Assembly: GCF_042100115.1 (NCBI RefSeq)
Contig: NC_091273.1
Location: forward strand, 2,108,001 to 2,172,000
Source of the DNA: Alternaria dauci
Taxonomy: Eukaryota; Ascomycota; Dothideomycetes; Pleosporales; Pleosporaceae
Length of the DNA: 64,000 nt
Direction of reading: 5' to 3'
This document shows positions 34,310-46,146 of this stretch, piece by piece. The notes beneath the pieces were generated by a model, which was not told the origin of the DNA, made no database searches, and worked only from the letters and a program-made list of their open reading frames with translations. The translations under genes were made by a program, and so were the position numbers. Each line of letters begins with the position of its first letter. Position 1 is the first letter of the stretch.

Positions 34310-36294
34310 CTAAGAAGGGGACTTTACCATCAATGTGATGAGAGAGTGGACAACTTCTGCAGCAGCAAGTACAGTGGTTTCGCCTGGGTTGTCGTAGATA
34401 GGCGCCACTTCAACTGTGTGGAGCGTACTCCGTCAGCATTTATTCGTCCTTCTGTGGAATTGCTTCGGATCAGACGACACTTACCGACATCTGCTCCGAT
34501 AACATCCAGCCCTTCGAGACCATCCAAGATGGACAAGAGCTCTCGCGTAGTCCAGCCACCGACTTCGGCTGTTCCTGTGGCTATACTCACGCATTAGTCA
34601 CACCGTTATGAAACCTTCGAGAATGATGACTTGGAGGTGTTGCTGCTGTGTTGAAGACGCCCGATTGTGGTACGGTGACATTCTTGTCACACAGTGGTAT
34701 GCCCCATATAGTGACTTACCAGGTGCGAATGCCGGATCAAGCACATCGATATCGACACTGATGTAGACCTTTGTTCCAGCCACTCGAGACTTCAGCCTAG
34801 CAATGACACCTGCTACACTGAACTGATCGATTTCTCTGGCCTTGACAATCTCGAACCCGCATCGAACATCGTTTCGCAGATCACCCTTTGGTCGTGCCAT
34901 GGGAGCTCGAATGCCCGCATGCATGCTAGTGTTTCGAATCAAACCTTCCTCATGCGCAATGTGCAGGAATGTTCCGTGGTTGACACCTCTGGTGAGAACT
35001 TTCAGCAAGTTTCAAGATCGATTTCGACATACAGACTTACGCGTAATGAGAGATGCCTCCGCCTTCGGCATGTTAGTAGCTAGTCATGTCTGGGACGTCT
35101 TTGCTCACCTAGAACTTCTGGGTCCCATGTGTCTTTGAACAATTAGCAAAGTTCAGGCTGTAGTGGTACTAACTTACCCAAATGACTATCAAAATGAATG
35201 ACGCTAACGGGTCCCCAGTGGTGATAAGTCGAACGCAGGGCGGATAACGTTGTGGTATGCTATCATAGGTGTACGAAGTCAGTCTATGTCTCACACGCAG
35301 TTCGTGCAGACACTTACATCACCACCCAGCGTCACGATCTTTGGTGTCGTGCGCTCGCTCGAATTGGTAGATCTTGCGGACACGATCTTAACAACGACGA
35401 TTAGACGCTTGAATCGATCACAACCCGGGGTTACTAACCTCATGTGCCTTGTCAAGCTGCTTCAAAGCTGCAGTGTTGTCCTTCCACACTCGTTAGCTTT
35501 CGTTCTTCTCGGTTGTGTTGGGATCGCCTCACCAAGAATGTCAATGGCGCATCACCGCAGTCAACAATCTTTGCCCAATCCTCAAACACGTTCTCGCCTG
35601 AATAGCTTTAGTCTATGCGTCCACGCCTTATTCCATAAAGACGATCGAAGCTTTGCAACCACAGGTATAAACCAGCAACATCAGCGTGCTGGTCATGGCA
35701 CAGCAAATGAATCGGAGCGCAAGCCTCTGAACACGGCTCGTCAAGATAGCGTGGTGTGACAAGCGTCGTTACAAGTGTCACCGCTTCGCGCCACAGGTGA
35801 AGCCCGTACTCGCGGAACCATGCCCCTTCACGCATATCCCCACGATACTACAACATACCTGTATATATTGACCAAGCCATGGCTGGTGATATCCGGCTCG
35901 AGCCCTGTCGAATTCCACTCGGGCCGAAGCGCGCTCCAGGCCTTGCGGTCACACCCTATCGGCTATTAGCCGTCTTCAAAATAGTACGTTCGACGGTGAC
36001 ACTCGGAGTGCCATCCACAAGAGGTACTTGACCTACCGTGTCGAATGGTGCACCCAAGATTGCGATGTCGAAGGGCACCACATCTTGACCTTCCGGGGCC
36101 AAACAGTGTACGTAAGGTAGATTGGCATATGTCATCAGACCTGCAAACTTTGCTTGAGTGACATCTATTCCAAGATTCTGCTGGGGAATGATCTGTTGTG
36201 ACGAGTACCCAGAGACTGGTGGGAAGGTGATGTCTCGAGCGCTTGTGAAGAGCTGAAGAGACGGCAGTAGGAACAAGAATGATATGAGCGCCAT
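34310..36294 (-). CDS. Agmatinase-like ureohydrolase with signal peptide
   Basis: Predicted binuclear-manganese ureohydrolase, probably agmatinase (agmatine to putrescine and urea). Eleven exons (36294-36037, 35955-35859, 35597-35533, 35480-35439, 35386-35318, 35259-35178, 35132-35109, 35062-35041, 34988-34720, 34580-34485, 34413-34310) join in phase to 375 residues. All metal-binding motifs are intact: TLGGDH, VIHFDSHLDTWDP and ISVDIDVLDPAFAP followed by ATGTAEVGGW. The first 20 residues (MALISFLFLLPSLQLFTSAR) form a good secretion signal, so the enzyme may be secreted or vacuolar; an in-frame ATG at 36336 would add 14 residues. The intron at 35858-35598 is unusually long (261 bp); I placed its acceptor at CATTCAG because this gives the family sequence SIYTGENVFEDWAKIVDCGD. 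Substrate (agmatine or another guanidino compound) is inferred from family likeness. Confidence 0.86.
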
Positions 36295-36538
36295 GATGAA
36301 TATAGCAAAGTTGGGAAAATGAGGTACAGTGATCAAAAGAGTAAGAGTCTCTCATACAACTATGCTATATGCTTATCTTTACTATTCGCTGATAGCATCC
36401 CATACAGCCGCGCCATGCTTCAAACGGCAGGTCTAGCCGATCATACCCCTCCCGCGCTGCAACGGCTGCTAGTCTGTTACCTCTTCTAGAACTCGCACAC
36501 AATGCGCAACTCCGGAAGTCTTCATTGTCCGCGGGGTT

Positions 36539-37174
36539 TTATTCGAGACATTCCAGCTCCTCTTCGTTTTCGGTGCCGTCCTTAGGCCCAAGGAACATGA
36601 TGTCATGTAGACATTGCTCCCATTGCGTTCCTGGGAGTTCGCCTGCTATTTTCCCGTTGTTCGCAGTCTCCCTGCGGCGCCACCAGTATTGAACTTTCAC
36701 TAAAAGGCCTCCTTCGCTTCCTTCGTCCCACAAGTTGACACGCATTCCAACCCATCCTTCCTGAATAGCTCTCGACTCCAGCTCTTTCACAGTCAAGCCA
36801 ATAGGCGCAGTGATGTCATCAGAGCCGAATCCGAATTCGCAAGGTCGCAGAGGGCGCATAGTGTAGACGCTTCGCGCTCTCACTGGCGTGCTCGACCGCG
36901 GTCCCGTTGCGTAGTTATCAGAGCGATCTGAAATGCCAGTTGAGGGAGAAACAGGCGTATCTATTGGTATCATCCCCTGTTGTGCGTCTCGGAGATACTG
37001 AATGATCTCATCACGGTTAGTTGCCGCGTAGGAAGGCGTTGGTCGACAAATCTGCATGCAGTCTGGAGAGAAGAAGTAGCCTTTGCGGTCGATGTCTTCA
37101 GTGTGGCGGTACTTGTGATAGGATTGTTTGATGGAAGCCACTGTATCCGCTGTGGGTTGGTTATAGTCCGCCAT
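36539..37174 (-). CDS. NTF2/SnoaL-like protein of unknown function
   Basis: Single exon of 211 residues. The N-terminal helix SIKQSYHKYRHTEDIDRKG is followed by FFSPDCMQICRPTPSYAATN and a putative helix EIIQYLRDA. The second half has aromatic strands (WVGMRVNLWDEG, LLVKVQYWWRR) and ends HDIMFLGPKDGTENEEELE. This alternation of a helical start and bent strands rich in Trp and Tyr fits the NTF2/SnoaL fold, where such proteins are cyclases, isomerases or ligand carriers. I do not see a catalytic Asp/His pair that would settle a function. It is on the same strand between the ureohydrolase (244 bp away) and a RidA-family gene (287 bp away), a layout worth noting but not proof of joint function. 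Confidence 0.65.
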   Translation of the reverse strand: MADYNQPTADTVASIKQSYHKYRHTEDIDRKGYFFSPDCMQICRPTPSYAATNRDEIIQYLRDAQQGMIPIDTPVSPSTGISDRSDNYATGPRSSTPVRARSVYTMRPLRPCEFGFGSDDITAPIGLTVKELESRAIQEGWVGMRVNLWDEGSEGGLLVKVQYWWRRRETANNGKIAGELPGTQWEQCLHDIMFLGPKDGTENEEELECLE

Positions 37175-37461
37175 TGGTGACTTGTGCTGTTTTGGGGTCC
37201 GTAGCTCCCCTTATAACTGTGGACAATCCACAGACTCTACTATGTGGTCTTTGCTTTTTGTAGCGCTATGCACGTAACGGTTGCCTTGATGGTGATGGTT
37301 AAAGCTGAGCTGACTATAAGCGCACATGACTCAGTACTTCCCTGCCGCATCTAGCAGTACACTGAATCGGCAAGTAATCAGACTACTGAGACAGGAATCG
37401 ACCTAAATGTGCTTTTGCGTACTGCACGGCTCACGGAGAAGTCCAGAGCCACCTCTTGATA

Positions 37462-37987
37462 CTAGCTAATCAGCGCTGTTACCTCGCACTCATACAACAG
37501 CTCTTTCGTCGCAAGGCTTGCAACACCAACCACCGTATCAGGTGGTCTATGTCCTTCAGCCTCCTTGTCCATGTATTCCATCCAAAGCTCTCCCCAGCCA
37601 CGATCTACAACGTTCTTTTCGTCCTGCTCCGGGTTACCAGTCTTTGTGACAATGTAATGCCGGACCATGACCTAGATAGGAAGCGCAGTCAGCCAAGTCG
37701 ACAAGAATCAATCATAACTCGAGGGAACTCTAGCAAAGTCTATTGCGTACAATATCCCGTGGTGTTGCACCAGCGGCAGCTAAGCATTTGTGAATGCTAT
37801 CATAAGCGCCCTTTGCTTGCTCCTTGAGATCAGAGGAAATGGGACCGTCTTTTCGCATGCCTGTTTGACCGGCAAGAGTGATCAACTTGGATGATGGCAC
37901 TATGGGAGTGACACAGACTTGGTTATAGGTCGGGGCAGGTTCTGGTACAGATGGTGGGTTGAACGCATGAGGCTTGTTGGCTGCCAT
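37462..37987 (-). CDS. RidA/YjgF-family protein
   Basis: Predicted member of the RidA/YER057c/UK114 family, whose classical members hydrolyse reactive enamine/imine intermediates. Exon 1 (37987-37751) and exon 2 (37671-37462) join across a 79 bp intron to give 148 residues. Visible features are the N-terminal NQVCVTPIVPSSKLITLAGQ strand, the helix AYDSIHKCLAAAGATPRDIV interrupted at its end by the intron, and a C-terminal PPDTVVGVASLATKELLYEC. Classical RidA enzymes carry an Arg in a PxRxxV-type segment at that last site; here it reads DTVVGVASL, without the Arg. Imine deaminase activity is therefore doubtful and this is probably one of the non-canonical Rid subfamilies. It lies next to the NTF2-like gene on the same strand. 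Confidence 0.8.
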
Positions 37988-38442
37988 GACTGGAGTTCAC
38001 AACACCAGGACGTGTGATGGTTGTTTGCGAGTTCTACGTGCTCCTCATGTCGAGTCTGACTGGGGATCCATGAGGGGTACGTTCGCGTGTACTTGCCGTG
38101 GATACTATGTGGGGTATGTGCCTTGAAGCATGGGCCATGGTGACATCACCGTCTCTCGTCACGCGAATCCACTTTCGATATGCGAACCGGACGCGACGAA
38201 CCTCAAACAATCTCCGGACGGCTGATTAAATGTAACCACACCATTGGATCACATGGAATATTGATTGAGTGATGGGTCTCCACCTGCAGCCCATTCGCCC
38301 GGCTGCAGCCAGACACGCGCCTGCATCCGTAGAATGCGGGGAAAGCTTCAGTGGCCAGAGGTTTAAAGCCGTCAGCTCGTGACGGGTCGAGCGACATCAG
38401 CTCACACCACCTACCTCTTGTTCGATAGATACTGCTGAAGTT
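37988..38442. promoter_or_regulatory. Shared divergent promoter, RidA-like / DUF1295 genes
   Basis: These 455 bp lie between divergent starts. No gene is seen. The minus frame at 38203-38529 reads antisense into the DUF1295 first exon. Confidence 0.45.
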
Positions 38443-39632
38443 ATGGCGTCTCGCTGGTTCAGCTCGTCGTCGAGCGACCCAACGCGCCCTCCTGACGTCC
38501 GCGTCCAGATTGCCGAAGAGACACCTCACGGTTTATACCTGCAGCCCAGCTCTAATGGTTCGAGATCCGCCACGATCCGCCCGGTAGTACCAAAATCTTC
38601 ATCTTACGTGGATACAACTCACTCCAAGACGCATATCCACAATGCATCGCTCTTCGATATAGGCATCTTGAAGGATACGCTTGTCCCTTCGCTCACCCTG
38701 CACTCTGGTCTGGCTCTCATCGCATATGGTGCTGCACGATACACGAACCGCGTTGAAGCCAAGGACTGGCTCTGGCCGAGCGGTCAGGTTGTAAATGCTT
38801 GGTGGTCAGCTGTTGGACGCCGTCTCGCCCAAGGCTACACAGTTTCTCAGGCATTCAACCGTCTCTCATGGCATGAGCGTGTTATCCTTACCGGTGTCAC
38901 ACTATGGGGAGGACGTCTCTTCTACCGCATCGCTCGCCGTTCCATTCAGCGAGGTGAGGACGATCCGCGGTATGCCGAGGTTAAGGAGGAGGAAGGTTTC
39001 TGGAACAGTGCTCTGTTCAAGGTCTTCGTTCCTGAGGCCTTCTTCCAGATGCTCATCAGCCTTCCATTCACCGCGCCGTTCCGACATGAGGGTGCCGTTA
39101 TGACAGGCTACCATCCCTTGGTTCAAATGTTTGCCGTCGGATTGTTCTCGTCTGGCCTGGCCTTGGAGACACTCGCCGACTACCAGCTGGACCAGTTCAA
39201 GGCAGAGGGCAACAAGGGCATCATGCGCGAGGGTGTATGGAGCATTGTCCGCAACCCCAAGTATGTACCCTTGAAACAATCCCACATCACTCGCTAATAT
39301 CTTGTAGCTACCTCGGCGACGCCCTCGTACACATATCGTTCATTGTCATGCTCTACGGCTCCGACATGCTCGCTCCTATCGAACTCTTGGGCCCCGCCGC
39401 AAACTACGCTTTCCTCCGCTTCTTTGGCGGCGATGCCGAGAAAGAGAAACATCAAGAGCGTCGGTACTCTGCCTCTCAACCCGACAAGCTCCGCGAGTTG
39501 GAGAAGTTCAGGGCCGACAAGAATGCTTTCTGGCCAAGCGTCGATGAGCTAAGCAACAAGTGGCTATGGACTGTGCTGGGGGTTGGAGGCTTGGGTATTG
39601 CAGTTGAGCAAACACTTAGGGCACTACACTAG
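38443..39632 (+). CDS. DUF1295 / steroid-reductase-like membrane protein
   Basis: Predicted endoplasmic-reticulum membrane protein of 380 residues. Exon 1 (38443-39260) and exon 2 (39308-39632) join across a 47 bp intron. The intron splits the Asn of RNPNYLGDA, a motif matching the R-[HN]-P-N-Y-x-G signature of DUF1295 and the related 5-alpha-reductase and isoprenylcysteine methyltransferase folds. Hydrophobic stretches lie around residues 85-105 (LVPSLTLHSGLALIAYGAA), about 145-165, about 195-215 (VFVPEAFFQMLISLPFTAPF), about 225-245, after the motif, and a last span WLWTVLGVGGLGIAVEQ. The N-terminal 65 residues are Ser/Pro-rich. Substrate is unknown; lipid or sterol modification is only a fold-based suggestion. 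Confidence 0.8.
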
Positions 39633-40051
39633 GTCTTGCGATCCCAGTGCGAGGAAAGGTCATCTATGTTGATGTCCATACGACGGAGTTTCAGTTTGCT
39701 TGAAATGACTTGTAAGATACAATTAGCCTGGATAATTTTTACTTGTTTTCACTTTACGCGTACAACTTTCTACATGTTTGGGGGTATGAACAACATCACC
39801 ATTGTTCTGTTCAGGATCTATATTCCACAAACTTCACCAGTTGGTCCTTTGCCTGGAAACTTAATGCGCAAATACGAACGTTTGTCTACCATAGCAAACG
39901 CTTGAGCAGCCAAACAATACCAGCAAACCCAAAATCCCAAGGAAATGTTCTAACACAGTAGTAGCTTCTTGCGACTTTCCTCGCCTCATCAATGCCCATT
40001 GATATTTCTGCTGTCGCCGTATGAACTCTGTAGAAACATCGATAGCAAACC
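39633..40051. other. Intergenic, 419 bp
   Basis: No gene is seen; the stretch should hold the DUF1295 3' UTR and the promoter of the following small protein. Confidence 0.45.
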
Positions 40052-40300
40052 ATGAACGGAAGAGATCTCTCCGGAGTCATATTTGTAGCCGTATTCCTTC
40101 CTCTGATCATTATCCTCACCGTTCTATGTCTCTGGTGCAATCGCCGTCGCCGAAGTGTAAAAAAGAGACAGAGACCATCCCCATCACATCCAGCCGATAT
40201 GCAGCTGCCTCTTTTCAATACGCCGCCACTTGAACCAGTGTACTTCAACAACCGTTCTGGGAGACATGCGTCGAATAAACACGTCTCCGGCCCGCATTGA
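40052..40300 (+). CDS. Single-pass membrane microprotein
   Basis: An 82-residue frame with a clear layout: short N-terminus (MNGRDLSG), one hydrophobic span (about 9-29, VIFVAVFLPLIIILTVLCLW), then the stop-transfer block CNRRRRSVKKRQR and a proline-rich cytosolic tail. The positive-inside rule predicts the C-terminus in the cytosol. I recognise no family. Such short Cys/Arg-flanked membrane proteins are common orphan genes in filamentous ascomycetes. The start codon context is ordinary, and no intron is needed. Chance is not excluded, but a hydrophobic span followed at once by eight basic residues is unlikely to be random. Confidence 0.5.
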   Translation: MNGRDLSGVIFVAVFLPLIIILTVLCLWCNRRRRSVKKRQRPSPSHPADMQLPLFNTPPLEPVYFNNRSGRHASNKHVSGPH

Positions 40301-40998
40301 AACCCTCTACAACAGCGGCGGACAGTGTAAAACATGCACCCTCTGTAAAGCAGACGAAACGGCAAATGTTACGAAATGAGCTATGTGGCAGGTTCGACAT
40401 CGGCGGCGGGAGAGGGAGATACTAGTTCAGACAGGGAGACCAGGAGGCCATTGACTCCTAGCTAAGGAACTGTGCAATCAGTGTCGAAGGCTTGCCATGC
40501 TTGGACTTCACGACATCGGAAAGAGCACACAGGACCCAGTGCTGTAAGCTGGTGGCGATTGTGTACAGCCCTCGAAGGCCGTTGGAGTTGCCGACTCCCT
40601 CTCAACAAGGATCGCTTCAATCAATGTAGCAACGCCATGACAAACATTTGTTTCTTCTCACCGATCAACGAATTTCTCTACGTAGACCCTGTCAACAACA
40701 TTTGCACAAAGAGTAGTAATAGCAGCCCGCTTTCCGACGCTCGAGCATGATCAATTGCTCCAGCAAAATGGTGCTATGAGACTGAAAATAGCTGGTGCAA
40801 CATCGATGAGATCTGGTATAAGTCATGCTTCAATAGCTAGTCGGGAGATAGCACAAATCGGACAGGGTGTTGTACATAGGCCTTGAAGGGTTGGGAGCAA
40901 TGACCATCGTTATCAGACATGCAGCCAGTTGAAGCATATGTAATGCTGCTCCACTCCAAAAAGGAAATTCTTGAATTGTGTTGTATTCGCCACTGCAA
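40301..40998. other. Intergenic, 698 bp
   Basis: No gene is supported between the microprotein and the 3' end of the Dal5-like permease. Confidence 0.5.
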
Positions 40999-42904
40999 CT
41001 ACAATATGAACATGAATTTCTTTCTCTTTCCCCTCATACTCCCACCCTCATCCAAAGGCACACCCGCATATTCCGCGCTACGACCATTATTCAACTTTCG
41101 ATTCTCTCTTATCAGCACCCACCTCAATATTGCAGCTAGGAAGCCTACAAACAGCATGAAACCAGCACAGATGCTCATACCCTTGACATAGTAAGGGCCG
41201 TCTTCATCGGGAAAGATGCTCGTACCAACGAGCGGACCCATTTGACCGATGATGTTCAGAAGGGCCATACCAGTACCCTTCTTACTATCACTTTCCTGGT
41301 TGTTGAGCGTCCATGTGATGATGATCGTGATGGCGCTGAAAAAGCCTGCAGCGGCGGGGTAGAGCGCGAGATAGCGGATCATAACTTTGTCGGACTGCAA
41401 GTAACCGGAGATGGCGATAGTACCGTAACCGAGTGTGGCGAGGAGGGAGTGGAGCATGATGAACGTCGAGCGTGACTGTAAGCGATCGGAGTAGTACGCA
41501 GTTGTAAGGACGACAGCGAATGCGAAGAGGTAAGGGGGAGCTGACAGTCCTTGCGCTGTGATGGACTCCCAGCCCATATCCCGTATGACCGTTGGTAAGA
41601 ACACAGGCATAGCTGAATAGGGGCATACGAAGTCAATACATATCTCACATGCATTTCGTACGGGAATACTTACAGCTGAAAGCAACATTGCAAGAAAAGA
41701 ACATAAGCGCCGTTAGGTAAGACTTCGGGTCTTTCAACGTTTGCAGCACTTCGTGAAAGTTGACACGTCCTCTTCTTCCCCCACTCTGATACTTCTCCTC
41801 CTGATCTTGATCTTCGCTCTCCTTTTCTGATCTCAGCCTCATCACTGCAATCTCGCGCTGTCGTGGGCTTAGCCACTTGGCCAATCCCGGGCCATCTGGT
41901 ACAAAATCCCATGCCCAGACCGCTATCAACACCGACGGAAAGCCTTCAATTAGAAAGAGCAGCCTCCAAGGACTGAGCGGGCCGTGCTCGCCGAGTTTAG
42001 TAATAAGGTAAGCCAAGGCTCCAGCAAAGGATGCTGAGAGGGGGCTGGCGCTGATGAAGAGTCCAGTTCGAAAAGCCAGTTCGGACCGACGGAAAAAGAA
42101 GGACAGGTAGAAGGGTACACCAGGCCCGAATGCGGCTTCGCTAATGCCGAGGAGGGCTCGCATAACGAGGAGGAAACTAAAGGACGTTGCGACTGCTTGA
42201 AGCGACGCAACTATGCCCCAAGACAGAATACACAGAGATATGTAGATGTGCGGCGGGACGATGCGGTACCTAGCAGCATTAGCAGCGCTTACTTCACCAC
42301 TTGCAAAGGCTTACATTAGCGTCATCCATTCGAATAGGATGTATGTGATATAGAACGCCCACAGCAACCACTCGTACTGGGTAGAGCTGAGCTTCAGATC
42401 ATCCGCAAGACCGGCTATGCGCGCATTGCCGATATCTATCGGCTCCATCAGCATTCATCACCAGGCCTACCAGATCTGCTTTGCGCACATCCGACGTACA
42501 TATCACCCCTCTGAGCCTTCGAGGTGTAGAAAGTACTCACTCGACCGATCCAAGAAGCTCAACATGTACAGCAAGGCCATGAACGCAACTAGCCTGCGAT
42601 CAAGCTTCTTGAGTACTCTTCGATCCTCATCTGGAGTATATAGCTCGTAACTCTGAACCGAATCTAAGGAGGCGCGTCGTGTACTGGGCAGGAAGCCCTC
42701 GTCTTCGTCTCCCACCTCTTCTTTGTGTGTGGGTTCATCGTGGGGAGTGATTGTTCGGAGTTCGAAAGAGTTCGGCTCGTGTATCATAGACAGATGATCA
42801 TTAGAGGAACGTGAGGAGCGAGGGGAGGGTGTGAAGTTGGGCGAGCTTTCATCAGTGCTGTTGGATGCTGGTTGGTGCTGTCTGCGACGGGAGGAGGAGG
42901 GCAT
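40999..42904 (-). CDS. MFS permease, Dal5 (anion:cation symporter) family
   Basis: Predicted 12-span transporter related to the allantoate, nicotinate and other organic-anion permeases. Four exons (42904-42541, 42435-42315, 42269-41674, 41612-40999) join in phase to 564 residues. A 100-residue Ser/Asp/Glu-rich cytosolic N-terminus precedes the family opening RRLVAFMALLYMLSFLDRSN, completed across the first intron as NIGNARIAGL. Span 4-5 has LLGISEAAFGPGVPFYLSFF and the domain linker has LSPRQREIAVMRL. The second half contains a TWTLNNQESDSKKGTGMAL stretch and ends in a short basic tail. The first intron (105 bp) is twice the usual size. Substrate specificity within this large family cannot be read from sequence. 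Confidence 0.87.
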
Positions 42905-43620
42905 GCTTAGTTTGGTTTGCCGGGGATGTGCCGCACCAGATGATGAGAGATCACATTGAGGACAATAGGGGCGCCGAGGAAAAGTACGAGCGCATCACTA
43001 CTGACGAGTCGCGTAAATTCGAGGATGTCTGAGCTGTCTCCCTCGTGAGATGACGCGCGGAAGCCCGTGCGCTGCTATACCCCACAATCGGTACCTGGCT
43101 CAGCCCTGGCATTCTTCTTACCATACGACTTGGTTGATATCACGCCCAGTCCAATGTCCGCACTGAAGGCCACGCATTGAATTTCGACAGACGTAAGCAT
43201 CAGAGAACCTTATAGTACTCCTGAACTAGGTCCTCGGTCTCACTGCTTTCTTCAATCCTCGTGCTCAGCATACGCAGCGGCTGGCTTCGTCTCTATCCAG
43301 GAGAGCTCATTGACAAACGCAACTCAATTCTGTCGGTAATCTTGAACATATATTCGTTGAAGCCAAATACAACATGACCGGAGGCTTCTCCAGGGGTAGA
43401 GTCAAAGTGAGTGTTGTGCGAGCAGGTATTTGCGGGCCTCTGTTTCTGAAAATCAGCACTTGTCGCACAGATGACAGGTAAGCCTGCGTCCAATGATGGC
43501 TGCTGTTAGCAGTCATACATGGGTCACCCAGAAGGAATATAGGAGACAAGCTGATTATAGTGGTCGCGATCCAATCGCATTCGTGCGTATCTCGGCCTTC
43601 TCCCATCATTCCGTAAAACT
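42905..43620. promoter_or_regulatory. Intergenic, promoter of the permease and NOP53 3' region
   Basis: No gene is supported in these 716 bp. A minus frame at 43293-43654 overlaps the last NOP53 exon in the wrong frame and is treated as a shadow. Confidence 0.5.
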
Positions 43621-45004
43621 CTAATTGGGCAGCTTCCAGTCCTTGTAACTCCACTTCTCGGATAGGTGGTACTTCTTCTGCTTTCCGTATGCGACTGGTC
43701 TTCTGGCTTCGACCTTGCCCTGAAGCAAGAAAGTCCTGAAGCGATCCTTGAGCAGGTTGCCCTCGGGTTTGAGAAGACGCAGGGAGTCGCGAAGCTCGTC
43801 TGGCAGAACAACTTCGAGCGGGGCTTCTGGTAGACTGCGACGGGTCAGTAGATGGTCAATCGATGGGGCATGAACGGATACTTACGGTGTCTTGCCAAAT
43901 TGCTTCTTCCTCAGCTCCACTTCTTCGCCGTCATCCTCTTCCGCCAGCTCGGCATTCTTGTGTTCGAGGGCTTTTCGGACAGCTTCTCTTGCCTTTTCCT
44001 TTTCTTCTACGCTCTTGGCTAACCTCTTGATCTCTTGCACCTGTTGCTCCTTGGCCTTCATCTTTGCTTCGTGGACCGCCTTTCGTTGTGCCTCCTTCCT
44101 CCGCTTGATCTTGTTCCGTTGTGACAGCGATTTCCTTTCTGGTCTCTTCTTCTTGGCCTCCTTGTCTTCGTTGTCGCTGAAACCTTCCCACTCACTCTCC
44201 CAGACGCTCTCCTCGCCAGAATCGGATTCCGTCTCGGCGGCTGCTCGCTCCATCAGCTCAGCCTCCTCACGAGCCTCCTGCAGGCGCTTCTTCTCAGCCT
44301 CAACAGCCTTGTCAGATTCGCGCATGAGCTCATTCTGCCAGTCTTCCAACAGGGGGTTGTACGACTTTCCACCGGTGGGTTTGCGGACTGAGGGAATGGC
44401 TTTGCCAGTCTTTGCCTGCGAGATGGGAGCGTGCTTAAGGGTCTTGGGCTCGACCTTGGGCTTCTTCTTCTCCAGGTATGAAAATCGGGGATCCTCCTTG
44501 ACCTCTTGTACGGCCCATGGGTCGTAAGCAGCGTCGCCACCTTGCACGACGTCCTTCTTGACCTGTTCGCCTCCGTATGCAATCGCCCTCAGTCTGTCGT
44601 ATTCCTTGCCTGATACCTTGGCCTTCTTTCTCTTGCCATCGTCGGCAATCTCCGAAAGTCGCTTCCTGGTGGACACGGCGGGAACGGCAGAGCGCTTGGC
44701 GAGGATCTCATCGACTTTGAGAGGCTTGTGTCGCTTCGCAACCTGTTTTTGGATTTCGGCAGATCCAACGACATCGACGGCGAAGAGTTCATCAGCCGTC
44801 TTTTCGGAGATGACGCCACTGTAGAAGCATTAGCAAAGGCTGCTGTATATATGGTGAGACTGGAACATGCCCTTGGATGATCTGCTCGCGCACATCCTCC
44901 AGGCCAGACTGAATCTGCGTGACATCGACGTTCTTGCGCCAGGCCTTTTTGCCTTTGCGACTCGGCTGCTTGTACTGCGCGGGTGCTGCCTCGGTGTCCG
45001 CCAT
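43621..45004 (-). CDS. NOP53: Ribosome biogenesis protein NOP53 (GLTSCR2/PICT1)
   Basis: Predicted nucleolar 60S assembly factor; in yeast Nop53 recruits the exosome helicase Mtr4 to process the 5.8S precursor. Exons 45004-44871, 44818-43886 and 43834-43621 give 426 residues. The start MADTEAAPAQYKQPSRKGKKAW is followed by DVREQIIQGGVISEKTADEL, then a long charged coiled-coil region (about 180-330) rich in Lys, Glu and Arg. The last exon has the conserved LPDELRDSLRLLKPEGNLLKDRF and ends with KWSYKDWKLPN. The first intron (44870-44819) begins with GC (GG|gcatgt) and ends CTACAG; no GT donor gives the right phase. A Mtr4-binding AIM-type motif (LFxxD) is visible as ELFAVD. It is divergent to YPT6. 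Confidence 0.9.
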
Positions 45005-45302
45005 TGTATCGTATGGCCGCTGTGTTGCAAGTTGTGGGGTTGTTGGCTGTCGCAAAAAGTTCGACCCAAAATTCCGACCAGCAAAGCGGCGCACGGGCTA
45101 GATCCACTCCATACCCCTGTAGCCTCTCGGTAGTCGGTGTTGGCCGCCCAGGGTGCAAGGCCTCCAGATTCGACCGACACTCCTATTCAAACACCACACC
45201 CCGCCAAAGACACACGGCCGGGAGATTGCTTCTGATACTCCGTGATAGCATTCTTTGAAGCTTTTTCTTGCTTTTGCACAAAACCTCCCACCCTATTCCA
45301 CA
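45005..45302. promoter_or_regulatory. Shared divergent promoter, NOP53 / YPT6
   Basis: The two starts are 298 bp apart. No operator is assigned by eye. Confidence 0.5.

Positions 45303-46146
<844 letters not shown>

Noticed and set aside
41242..41475. Short plus-strand frame inside the Dal5-like permease
   Set aside because: Antisense shadow of a well-supported transporter exon.
34310..42904. Secondary-metabolite gene cluster
   Set aside because: Transporters and small enzymes occur here, but no polyketide synthase, peptide synthetase, terpene cyclase or pathway regulator is present.
43892..44527. A 211-codon frame antisense to NOP53
   Set aside because: Ser/Phe/Leu-rich mirror of the Lys/Glu-rich coiled coil of NOP53; no independent features.
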